From assembly GCA_963933115.1 (NCBI GenBank), contig CAWVSL010000035.1:1-29667 (forward strand): DNA of 29,667 nucleotides, in the 5' to 3' direction. This document shows, piece after piece, positions 23,236 through 29,667 of this stretch. Numbering within the stretch: the first letter of the stretch is position 1; every line of letters begins with the position of its first letter. Below the pieces are notes generated by a model. That model worked only from the letters and a program-made list of their open reading frames with translations. It had not been told where the DNA came from and searched no databases. The DNA is from JALJPB01 sp963933115 (GTDB taxonomy: Bacteria > Pseudomonadota > Gammaproteobacteria > Enterobacterales > Alteromonadaceae). The translations under genes were made by a program, and so were the position numbers.

Positions 23236-24081
23236 ATGAACACTGTTGAAAACATAAAAGACTTAAGAGCTCAGGTAAAAGATTGGCGTATGCAAGGCCT
23301 AACTATAGCCTTTGTACCAACCATGGGTAATTTACATGATGGTCACCTTGCCTTAGTAAAAGCAGCCCATAGGTATGCCGATAAAGTTATTGTCAGTATT
23401 TTTATCAACCCCATGCAATTTGGCTTGAGTGAAGATATAGATAATTACCCTAAAACACTGGTGCAGGATAAAAACCGTCTAATCGGTGTTGCTGCTGATC
23501 TGTTATTTATTCCTAGCTCTGACATTATTTATCCTAAAGGTTACACCGATAATACCTTTGTTGAAGTGCCTAATATTTCAGACCTATATTGTGGTAAAAG
23601 TCGACCAGGACATTTTCGTGGTGTAGCGACTGTGGTCTGTAAACTCTTTAATTTAGTTCAACCTGATGTTTCTTGCTTTGGCTCAAAAGATTATCAACAG
23701 TTACAAATCATACAGACAATGGTTGATGATTTATCGATGCCAGTTGAAATCATACCCGTAGAAATCATTCGAGAAAAGTCAGGCTTAGCGATGAGTTCAC
23801 GTAACGGTTATCTAACACCAGAACAAAAAGACGCTGCTCCTATTATTTATAAAACACTGCAGTGGCTATCTGAGCAAGTTAAAACCAATAATGATTACCG
23901 CCAACTTTGCCAACAGGCAAGTGAAAAAATAAACCAAGTAGGGTTAACGACTGATTATATTAACTTTTGCCATGCTTACACTTTAGCGCCAGCAACAGTT
24001 AATGATACTGAGTTAGTCATTTTAGTTTCTGCATTTTGTGGAAAAGCTCGTTTAATTGATAACCTTCAAGTAAGTTTATAG
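23236..24081 (+). CDS. panC: Pantothenate synthetase
   Basis: PanC condenses pantoate and beta-alanine with ATP through a pantoyl-adenylate. The 281-residue protein has PTMGNLHDGHL, whose HDGH (34-37) is the HIGH-type ATP site, SRPGHFRGVATVV for pantoate binding, FGSKDYQQL and the KMSKS-type MSSRNGYL. It is the same length as E. coli PanC (283). GAGAAG precedes ATG 23236. The beta-alanine source, PanD, is not in this window, unlike the E. coli cluster. A perfect hairpin 41 nt after the stop (24122-24144) marks the junction with the converging methyltransferase gene. Confidence 0.97.
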   Translation: MNTVENIKDLRAQVKDWRMQGLTIAFVPTMGNLHDGHLALVKAAHRYADKVIVSIFINPMQFGLSEDIDNYPKTLVQDKNRLIGVAADLLFIPSSDIIYPKGYTDNTFVEVPNISDLYCGKSRPGHFRGVATVVCKLFNLVQPDVSCFGSKDYQQLQIIQTMVDDLSMPVEIIPVEIIREKSGLAMSSRNGYLTPEQKDAAPIIYKTLQWLSEQVKTNNDYRQLCQQASEKINQVGLTTDYINFCHAYTLAPATVNDTELVILVSAFCGKARLIDNLQVSL

Positions 24082-24121
24082 TTAAGGTCAACTTCACTTT
24101 TAAATTTGCCAAGTGATATGT

Positions 24122-24144
24122 GTCAAGGGTGATATGCCCTTGAC
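24122..24144. terminator. Hairpin between convergent genes
   Basis: GTCAAGGG (24122-24129) and CCCTTGAC (24137-24144) pair perfectly around a 7-nt loop. It lies between the stops of panC (plus) and the TrmB-like gene (minus), where a two-way terminator is expected, but no T-run follows on either strand. Confidence 0.5.
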
Positions 24145-24192
24145 GATAAACCAACAGAAGTGATGAATTAATACCTGGTTACCTGGCTATAA

Positions 24193-24915
24193 TTAACTGG
24201 AATAAGTTGCTGGCGATACCTGTAATTGCCAACATAGTTGGCCACTTGCTTGATATTTAGCTTCAAACGGCGTTAATGGCTGACCATTGCTAACTTGACT
24301 AATCTCTCCTTGAAGACCAGCAATATCAGCAGCAAATTGAAACTCTTCTAAATACAAACGCCAATTGCTCCTAAGTATGAGTTGCTCTCCAATAGTTATT
24401 AGCGATGGAAATACCGCACTACCATGCCAACGGCGTTGAACATGTTTTGATTTTGGCCAAGGATTAGGATAAAGAATATAATGTTTAGTCACTGGCCAAT
24501 TAGCGACTTTAACTAAACGATAAAAATCATTAAGGTCTGCACGAATAAGGTGATAATTATCAGCATGGTAATGGCTAGAAGCATCAAACCCCTCAATGTT
24601 TCGCTCAATACGACTAGCTGACTTGTCCACACCCACAACCAAGGCATTGGGATTTTGTTTAGCCAATAACCGGGTACTCTGCCCAACACCACAGCAAGAG
24701 TCTAAAATAACTTTACCATCAGGGCACTCAAGCAAGAACTTTTGTACAATGGTATTAATCTCATCAAAGGCTTTTTCTGTGTGCTTTTGATAAGGCTTTT
24801 GAAAAGGGTGGGAAAAGTGTTTTTCAACAATATCACCAAGCTTTTCATGAATACCCATTTGATTAGTGACAATCACCTTTGAGTCACCGATACTTTTATT
24901 ATGATCTTCATTCAT
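24193..24915 (-). CDS. TrmB-like SAM-dependent methyltransferase
   Basis: The 240-residue protein has a Rossmann methyltransferase core: ILDSCCGVGQSTR (70-82) for SAM, Asp97 at the end of strand 2, and YPNPWPKSKHVQRRW (149-163). The last motif is the mark of the tRNA (guanine-N7) methyltransferase family TrmB, where it reads close to FPDPWHKKRH.KRR. Here Asp is replaced by Asn and His by Pro, so it is a divergent paralog, and G46 of tRNA is not a safe substrate assignment. Its ATG shares one base with the stop of the yadH-like permease (TAATG at 24917-24913), so it is translationally coupled to an ABC exporter operon. The link to the exporter is unexplained. Confidence 0.85.
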   Translation of the reverse strand: MNEDHNKSIGDSKVIVTNQMGIHEKLGDIVEKHFSHPFQKPYQKHTEKAFDEINTIVQKFLLECPDGKVILDSCCGVGQSTRLLAKQNPNALVVGVDKSASRIERNIEGFDASSHYHADNYHLIRADLNDFYRLVKVANWPVTKHYILYPNPWPKSKHVQRRWHGSAVFPSLITIGEQLILRSNWRLYLEEFQFAADIAGLQGEISQVSNGQPLTPFEAKYQASGQLCWQLQVSPATYSS

Positions 24916-25688
24916 TAGCTACGAAGTCCTATCCCTTTACTAATAAGGGTCATCGCAATGCTGTAAAGCACAACCACGAAGGTTAATAACACTAAGAAAG
25001 CGGCAGTTAAATTAACATCACTAATACCTAAGAAACCGTAACGAAACGCATTGACCATATAAACAATAGGATTGATCTGTGAGACGCCTTGCCAAAATTC
25101 AGGAAGTAAACTAATAGAATAAAAAACACCACCTAAATAGGTTAATGGCGTCAAAATAAAGGTTGGAATAATAGAGATGTCATCAAAACTGTTAGCAAAA
25201 ATGGCATTAATTAATCCCCCTAAAGCAAAAACAGCAGAGGTTAAACACACCGTAGCAATAATGACCCAAATATTGTGAATTTGCAGATCAACAAATAATA
25301 ATGAAACCACAGTAACAATTAAACCCACTAACATACCGCGGATCATGCCACCGCCAACATAACCGGCAACAATTACCCAGTTAGGGACAGGGGCAACCAA
25401 CATTTCTTCAACATTACGTTGCCACTTTGCACTAAAAAAAGAAGAGGCAACATTAGAATATGAATTAGTAATAACACTCATCATGATCAAACCAGGGACA
25501 ATAAATGACATATAATCAATGCCGCCCATGTCGCCAATACGAGAACCAATTAACGTGCCAAAAATAACAAAATATAAACTAATGGTAATCGCAGGGGGGA
25601 CTAATGTTTGTACCCAAATACGCATAAAACGATGCACTTCTTTGTGTAAAATACTTTTTAAAGCGGTACGGTTAACGGCTGATTGCAT
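24915..25688 (-). CDS. yadH: ABC-2 type inner-membrane permease, YadH-like
   Basis: The 257-residue integral membrane protein has six predicted helices. It matches E. coli YadH in many stretches, for example HRFMRIWVQTLVPP, GTLIGSRIGDM, FIVPGLIMMSVITNSYSNV and ILTPLTYLGGVFYS. It is the permease of an ABC-2 exporter with the ATPase encoded one base upstream; two copies of each normally form the transporter. The cargo of YadGH is unknown. The gene lies between yadG and the methyltransferase with a 1-bp gap and a 1-bp overlap, so the three form one tightly coupled minus-strand operon. Confidence 0.95.
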   Translation of the reverse strand: MQSAVNRTALKSILHKEVHRFMRIWVQTLVPPAITISLYFVIFGTLIGSRIGDMGGIDYMSFIVPGLIMMSVITNSYSNVASSFFSAKWQRNVEEMLVAPVPNWVIVAGYVGGGMIRGMLVGLIVTVVSLLFVDLQIHNIWVIIATVCLTSAVFALGGLINAIFANSFDDISIIPTFILTPLTYLGGVFYSISLLPEFWQGVSQINPIVYMVNAFRYGFLGISDVNLTAAFLVLLTFVVVLYSIAMTLISKGIGLRS

Positions 25689-25689
25689 A

Positions 25690-26640
25690 TTAATTTGCCC
25701 CTATTGTTTCGGCATGAGTAGACGCGTTAGTGCCCTTATTAACTAAACGAACAAACAGCTCCTCTAATCGGTTACTTTTATTGCGCATACTAAGTACCTC
25801 AATGCCTTGTTCAGTTAACTGGCCAAACACTTGATTAAGGCTTTGCCCCTTTTTAATATCGATTTCCAAAGTATGACTATCGATTTTTCGGACAACAAAC
25901 TCCTTAAGTTCGGCATTGGGGCCATTAGCTTTAACGTCTAGCATGATGGTTTCTACATCTAATGTTGCCAATAACGCTTTCATATTGGTATTTTCGACAA
26001 TAATACCATTATCAATAATGGCGATATTGCGGCAAAGCATTTCGGCTTCTTCTAAATAATGAGTCGTTAAGATAATCGTAATACCTTGCTTATTGAGCTC
26101 TCGCAAAAAATCCCACATTGAGCGGCGTAATTCAATATCAACACCCGCTGTCGGCTCATCTAGAATGAGTACTTGCGGATTGTGCATTAACGCTCGGGCG
26201 ATCATTAAACGGCGTTTCATACCGCCCGATAACATTCTTGCGCTATCATTACGTTTATCCCATAACTCCAACTGTTTAAGCTGCTTTTCAGCTCGCTCTA
26301 AAGCAAGTTTTCGATTAACACCATAATAACCCGCTTGATTGATTAAAATAGTTAACAATGACTCAAACTGGTTAAAATTAAATTCTTGGGGCACTAAGCC
26401 TAGATAGGTCTTTGCTTTCTCAAGTTCCTTATCAATATCATGACCAAAAACTTTGACCTGCCCTTTGGTTTTATTAACAAGGGAAGTGATAATACCAATA
26501 GCTGTTGATTTTCCTGCACCATTAGGGCCAAGCAAAGCAAAAAAATCACCTTGTTCAACTTTCAAGTCAATGCCTTTTAAGGCATGAAAGCCACCTTTAT
26601 AAACTTTTTCTAAATGGGAAATTTCTAGTGCGTATTGCAT
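25690..26640 (-). CDS. yadG: ABC transporter ATP-binding protein, YadG-like
   Basis: From ATG 26640 the protein is 316 residues. It has Walker A GPNGAGKST (38-46), the Q-loop VPQEF, the signature LSGGMKRRL (138-146), Walker B LILDEP (159-164), a D-loop and the switch histidine in TTHYLEE, followed by an extended C-terminal domain as in E. coli YadG. An upstream in-frame ATG at 26697 would add 19 residues with no homology. ATG 26640 has GAGG seven bases before it and aligns with the YadG N-terminus, so it is preferred. It drives export with the permease encoded next. A terminator of efp (26818-26853) isolates it from upstream transcription. Confidence 0.95.
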   Translation of the reverse strand: MQYALEISHLEKVYKGGFHALKGIDLKVEQGDFFALLGPNGAGKSTAIGIITSLVNKTKGQVKVFGHDIDKELEKAKTYLGLVPQEFNFNQFESLLTILINQAGYYGVNRKLALERAEKQLKQLELWDKRNDSARMLSGGMKRRLMIARALMHNPQVLILDEPTAGVDIELRRSMWDFLRELNKQGITIILTTHYLEEAEMLCRNIAIIDNGIIVENTNMKALLATLDVETIMLDVKANGPNAELKEFVVRKIDSHTLEIDIKKGQSLNQVFGQLTEQGIEVLSMRNKSNRLEELFVRLVNKGTNASTHAETIGAN

Positions 26641-26817
26641 AACAGAACCTCGAGCTAGGTGAGCTTTATAAATAAGGGGTAAAGAGCCAATTTTCAATGT
26701 TTAATCACAAGAAGGACCAATATAATTTTTACACGTATCTTTACCTACAAAGCCATGATAACAAATTCCTTTACCGAGTAGTTAACACACTGGATTAAAA
26801 ATAGATTTATGTTATGC

Positions 26818-26853
26818 AAAAAAAAACCTCAAATGTTCTAACTTTGAGGTTTT
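26818..26853 (-). terminator. efp intrinsic terminator
   Basis: AAAACCTCAAA (26823-26833) and TTTGAGGTTTT (26843-26853) form a perfect 11-bp stem with a 9-nt loop. On the minus strand it is followed by a run of nine T (plus-strand A-run 26818-26826), about 100 nt past the efp stop. On the plus strand only a short T-run follows. The rest of 26641-26956 should hold the yadGH promoter, which I cannot place with confidence. Confidence 0.88.
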
Positions 26854-26956
26854 CTATAGTGTTTTAGCGCTAAATCGGGCTCTAGGTCTTAATTAACTAT
26901 CGCCATACATCCCTCTTCAGCGTAACTTAAATTAATCCATCTGTTTTCGTCATCTT

Positions 26957-27532
26957 TTACTGTGTTTTTGAGGCACGTGATACGTATTCGCCACTGCGAG
27001 TGTCAATTCTTACTTTTTCACCAATTTGAACAAACAAAGGCACACGAATAACCGCACCAGTAGCCAATGTTGCTGGTTTACCACCGGTACCGGCTGTATC
27101 CCCTTTTAAACCAGGATCGGTTTCAGTCACATCAATTTCAACAAAATTAGGCGGCAATACGGCAATTGGCGTACCATTCCACAACGTAATGGTAGAAATA
27201 TCACCTTCCACTAACCATTTTACATGATCGCTAACCGCTTTTTCATCAGCCCCTAGTTGCTCAAATGTCTCGTTATTCATAAAGTGCCAAAATTCACCAT
27301 CGGCATATAAATAAGCAAGTTCTACATCCATTACATCAGCGCCTTCAACAGACTCACCGGATTTAAATGTTTTCTCTAATACTTTACCAGAAACAAGCTT
27401 TCGGATTTTTACCCGACTGAATGCTTGCCCTTTTCCCGGTTTAACCAGTTCATTCTCAAGAATGTTACAAGGTTCGCCGTCAAGCATTATTTTAAGACCT
27501 GCTTTAAATTGATTTGTACTGAAAGTTGCCAT
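26957..27532 (-). CDS. efp: Elongation factor P
   Basis: EF-P binds between the P and E sites of the ribosome and rescues stalling at polyproline runs. The 191-residue protein has the three beta-barrel domains of the family. The N-terminal loop KPGKGQA places Lys34 at the residue modified by (R)-beta-lysylation. The C-terminal ending GEYVSRASKTQ is three residues longer than in E. coli. The divergent neighbour epmB makes the beta-lysine used for that modification; the lysyl-transferase EpmA is not in this window. ATG 27532 has only a weak purine stretch before it. A strong terminator lies about 100 nt downstream. Confidence 0.98.
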   Translation of the reverse strand: MATFSTNQFKAGLKIMLDGEPCNILENELVKPGKGQAFSRVKIRKLVSGKVLEKTFKSGESVEGADVMDVELAYLYADGEFWHFMNNETFEQLGADEKAVSDHVKWLVEGDISTITLWNGTPIAVLPPNFVEIDVTETDPGLKGDTAGTGGKPATLATGAVIRVPLFVQIGEKVRIDTRSGEYVSRASKTQ

Positions 27533-27618
27533 AATAGTTTATTCTCTTACCTAACGTAGGTTCTTCTGCTAATTAGCTATCAATAAAAAATAAAAAATAG
27601 ATAACACAGGGAGTTAAA

Positions 27619-28647
27619 TTGAAATTAGAAATTCCGCAAATAATAACCCATATTGATGATGAAAGGCACATTAGTTGGCAAAAAGAATTGGCAAATGTCG
27701 TTACTGATCCCAAAAAACTATTAGAAATGTTAAACATTGAGCCAAAAAAGTATTTACTCCACTTTAAAGCACGCAAGCTATTTCCAGTGAGAGTACCTCG
27801 ACCTTTCATTAAAAAAATGCAACAAGGAGATTTTAACGACCCGCTATTAAAACAAGTCATGCCGTTATCTGATGAGTTTTTATTATCGCCAGGATTTGTC
27901 ACTGACCCATTAGCAGAGCATGAAAGTAAAGTCGAAGGGTTATTACATAAGTACAAACACCGGGTGTTATTGATCGTCAAAGCCGGTTGTGCGATAAATT
28001 GTCGCTATTGTTTTCGACGTCATTTTCCTTACGCTGATAATAGTCCAAATAAGCTCCGTTGGCAGTACGCACTTGACTATATTCAAAAAAACAAAGAGAT
28101 AACTGAAGTTATTTTCAGTGGTGGCGACCCGCTAATGGCCAGCGACGAACATTTAGCTTGGCTAATAGATAAAATTGAAAAAATATCTCATGTTAAGCGC
28201 TTAAGAATACATACACGCTTGCCGGTTGTTATTCCCAAGAGAGTCACCACTACCTTAGTCGAACTACTTAAAAACACCCATTTAAAGGCAACGGTGGTAT
28301 TACATATCAACCACGGCAATGAAATAAATAAGGCACTAGCTGAGGCAGTTGAGCCTTTAAGAGCGGCCCGGATCCCTTTGTTTAATCAAAGTGTTTTACT
28401 TAAAGGAATCAATGACAAAGCGGATATTTTAGCCGAACTCAGTGAAAAACTTTTTGATATTGGTATTCAACCCTATTATTTACATATGTTTGATCAAGTG
28501 CAAGGTGCGGCTCACTTTGATGTTAATGAGCAACAAGCCGTTAACATTGTAAAAGAGCTGATGACAATACTCCCTGGATTTTTAATGCCAAAATTAGTCC
28601 GTGAAATAGCGGGTGAAGCTAACAAAACCCCCATTAATTTGGCATAA
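27619..28647 (+). CDS. epmB: EF-P beta-lysylation protein EpmB (lysine 2,3-aminomutase)
   Basis: EpmB turns (S)-alpha-lysine into (R)-beta-lysine for EpmA to attach to EF-P Lys34. The 342-residue radical-SAM/PLP enzyme has the cluster motif Cys124-AIN-Cys128-RY-Cys131 (CxxxCxxC), VIFSGGDPL for SAM, and the late MFDQVQGAAHFDV region that carries the PLP-binding part of this family. It is shorter than clostridial lysine aminomutase, as usual for EpmB. The start is TTG 27619: GGGAG lies five bases upstream (27609-27613), and the next ATG is far inside the protein. It is divergent from efp with an 86-bp shared promoter region, the expected pairing. Confidence 0.96.
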   Translation: MKLEIPQIITHIDDERHISWQKELANVVTDPKKLLEMLNIEPKKYLLHFKARKLFPVRVPRPFIKKMQQGDFNDPLLKQVMPLSDEFLLSPGFVTDPLAEHESKVEGLLHKYKHRVLLIVKAGCAINCRYCFRRHFPYADNSPNKLRWQYALDYIQKNKEITEVIFSGGDPLMASDEHLAWLIDKIEKISHVKRLRIHTRLPVVIPKRVTTTLVELLKNTHLKATVVLHINHGNEINKALAEAVEPLRAARIPLFNQSVLLKGINDKADILAELSEKLFDIGIQPYYLHMFDQVQGAAHFDVNEQQAVNIVKELMTILPGFLMPKLVREIAGEANKTPINLA

Positions 28648-28678
28648 TATAACTTACTAGGCTTAACCGTGAATTCTG

Positions 28679-28984
28679 ATGACAAAAAAAATTAACCAAC
28701 AACTGATCGACAATATTTCAATTATTTTAAAAAAATCACTTAGTGCTGATGCAACTTTAGCTGATTTAAGAGAAGCTAAAAAAGCCGGTTTTGATAGTAT
28801 CTTTAAAAAAGAGTCTGGCTTTAGCTGCACTGCGAATACTTTTCAGCCGTATGTTGAAGAAGTTGCTGATGATTTATTGGAGTGGCAACAGAGCCAAACT
28901 CAAGAGATATTGATCGCTATAGTGAAAAAAATTGAGCAACTATTTACAGTATTAGCTAATTTTGAGCAAAGCATCGCCAATTGA
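28679..28984 (+). CDS. Small helical uncharacterised protein (101 residues)
   Basis: I do not recognise the family. The protein is acidic, almost entirely helix-forming and lacks a signal peptide or membrane segment. It begins MTKKINQQLIDNISIILKK, has a middle DLREAKKAGFDSIFKKESGF and a C-terminal amphipathic helix pair (DDLLEWQQSQTQEI, then VKKIEQLFTVLANFEQ). It starts 31 bp after epmB on the same strand and is probably in its operon. A perfect hairpin (29002-29029) follows the stop by 17 nt. No clear Shine-Dalgarno is visible before ATG 28679. Its operon position hints at a link with EF-P modification, but this is only a neighbourhood argument. Confidence 0.72.
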   Translation: MTKKINQQLIDNISIILKKSLSADATLADLREAKKAGFDSIFKKESGFSCTANTFQPYVEEVADDLLEWQQSQTQEILIAIVKKIEQLFTVLANFEQSIAN

Positions 28985-29001
28985 TGTTTGACCTATTCCC
29001 C

Positions 29002-29029
29002 CTTGAGAGGAACATCAGCTCCTCTCAAG
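29002..29029. terminator. Hairpin between convergent genes
   Basis: CTTGAGAGGA (29002-29011) and TCCTCTCAAG (29020-29029) form a perfect 10-bp stem with an 8-nt loop. It is located between two converging genes (stops at 28984 and 29081). There is no T-run on either side, as at 24122-24144. A second, weaker repeat (GACAATAA at 29064-29071, TTATTGTC at 29085-29092) overlaps the end of the DUF3016 gene. Confidence 0.55.
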
Positions 29030-29080
29030 CCATATAATATTTACCCTGGCGGACGGTAGTTGTGACAATAATAAAGACAA

Positions 29081-29575
29081 CTATTTATTGTCTAACATCG
29101 ATTTAAACGTTTCAGCAAACCACTTATCCAACATTATTTTTTCGTACTTCAATGTATCATTACGATACTTTACCGATCTTTTCATCATAAAAATCATACT
29201 ATTAAGCACTACGTCACCTTCTATTTCAATACTTTGATCGACGTTAATCAATTGATAAGAAAATTTCATACGAGGTGGATATGTTTCTTTAATAATACGA
29301 ATTCTGTTGATACCCGCATGTAATGTACTACCTGCTAGGTCAATATTTGTTACCTTTATTTTTAATGTTTGTTGTTCAGGCAATTGAGTCGCCAATTTTG
29401 AAAAGTGTTTCTCAAATTTATCAAATAATTGCTTTCTAAACTGCTTATGATTATTTTCACCCGCACGGATATCAGTATATTTGGCTGGATTATTCCATCT
29501 AATGTCAATATCTGCAGCGGTAGCTGATGGTATTAACAAAAAAAAAGTAAGTAATAATATAAAAATTTGATTCAT
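29081..29575 (-). CDS. DUF3016 family exported protein
   Basis: From ATG 29575 the protein is 164 residues with a signal peptide (MNQIFILLLTFFLLIPSATA, cut before ADIDIRW), so it should be periplasmic or outer-membrane-associated. The mature part follows DUF3016: IRWNNPAKYTDIRAGE, LPEQQTLKIKVTNIDLAGS, YPPRMKFSYQL and YEKIMLDKWF near the end. The family is common in Alteromonadales and Vibrionales and has no known function. A longer form from ATG 29587 would add MEII, but the GGAG at 29585-29582 lies within those codons and sits seven bases before ATG 29575, which makes 29575 the real start. Confidence 0.88.
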   Translation of the reverse strand: MNQIFILLLTFFLLIPSATAADIDIRWNNPAKYTDIRAGENNHKQFRKQLFDKFEKHFSKLATQLPEQQTLKIKVTNIDLAGSTLHAGINRIRIIKETYPPRMKFSYQLINVDQSIEIEGDVVLNSMIFMMKRSVKYRNDTLKYEKIMLDKWFAETFKSMLDNK

Positions 29576-29667
29576 AATTATCTCCATAGTGACTTTTATT
29601 TAACTGCTCATTAAAACCCATATAAGAAAAGATTGCAGTGACAGTTTATTTCTGTGGTAATAATGTC

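Noticed and set aside
25690..26697. Longer yadG form starting at ATG 26697
   Set aside because: The extra 19 residues have no counterpart in YadG, and a GAGG ribosome-binding site supports ATG 26640.
27573..27980. Minus-strand open frame of 135 codons opposite epmB
   Set aside because: It overlaps the well-supported epmB coding region, has no ribosome-binding site and resembles nothing known.

Overview
The window is low-GC chromosomal DNA from a gammaproteobacterium. Gene order and protein sequence both point to the Alteromonadales, most likely a Colwellia/Thalassotalea-type marine bacterium; that assignment is inference from family resemblance, not from a database search. Almost everything is housekeeping. 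I see no CRISPR array, prophage or intact transposase.

Layout. 374-3736 (minus) is an rnr-rlmB RNA-processing pair. 3859-4261 is a small outer-membrane beta-barrel gene broken by two single-base slips, both in A-runs. 4527-7264 holds nei (endonuclease VIII) and a Bcr/CflA drug exporter that is bracketed by REP-like palindromes and transposon-like debris. 7265-8604 is a TerB-like protein followed by a CvfB-like S1 protein. 8652-8842 is a tRNA-Ser(UGA) unit with a clear promoter and a two-way terminator. 9099-12359 (minus) is mrcB (PBP1b) followed by an ATP-grasp ligase. 12360-13088 is non-coding apart from a decayed GGDEF tail. 13089-17159 (minus) carries hrpB and pepB. 17229-17936 is sfsA. 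18107-18367 is an unrecognised small gene with an inverted repeat over its ribosome-binding region. 18829-24081 is dksA, gluQ, pcnB, folK, panB, panC. 24193-26640 (minus) is a yadG-yadH ABC exporter operon ending in a TrmB-like methyltransferase. 26957-28984 is the divergent pair efp / epmB with a small unrecognised gene. 29081-29575 (minus) is a secreted DUF3016 protein.

How the genes connect. The mrcB-hrpB-(x)-sfsA-dksA-gluQ-pcnB-folK-panB-panC-yadGH order resembles the E. coli region near 3 min, with pepB where E. coli has ligT/thpR and with no panD visible. Several genes serve translation and RNA turnover: RlmB and EpmB/EF-P act on the ribosome, GluQ and the tRNA-Ser gene on tRNA, RNase R and PcnB on RNA decay, and DksA on stable-RNA transcription. 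PanB and PanC make pantothenate and FolK makes folate precursor.

The points most worth a second look are: pcnB almost certainly starts at AUU (20361), 50 codons upstream of the first conventional start; the double homopolymer frameshift in the outer-membrane protein; the perfect 11-bp inverted repeat abutting the start of the 18107 gene; and the palindromic repeats around the drug exporter.
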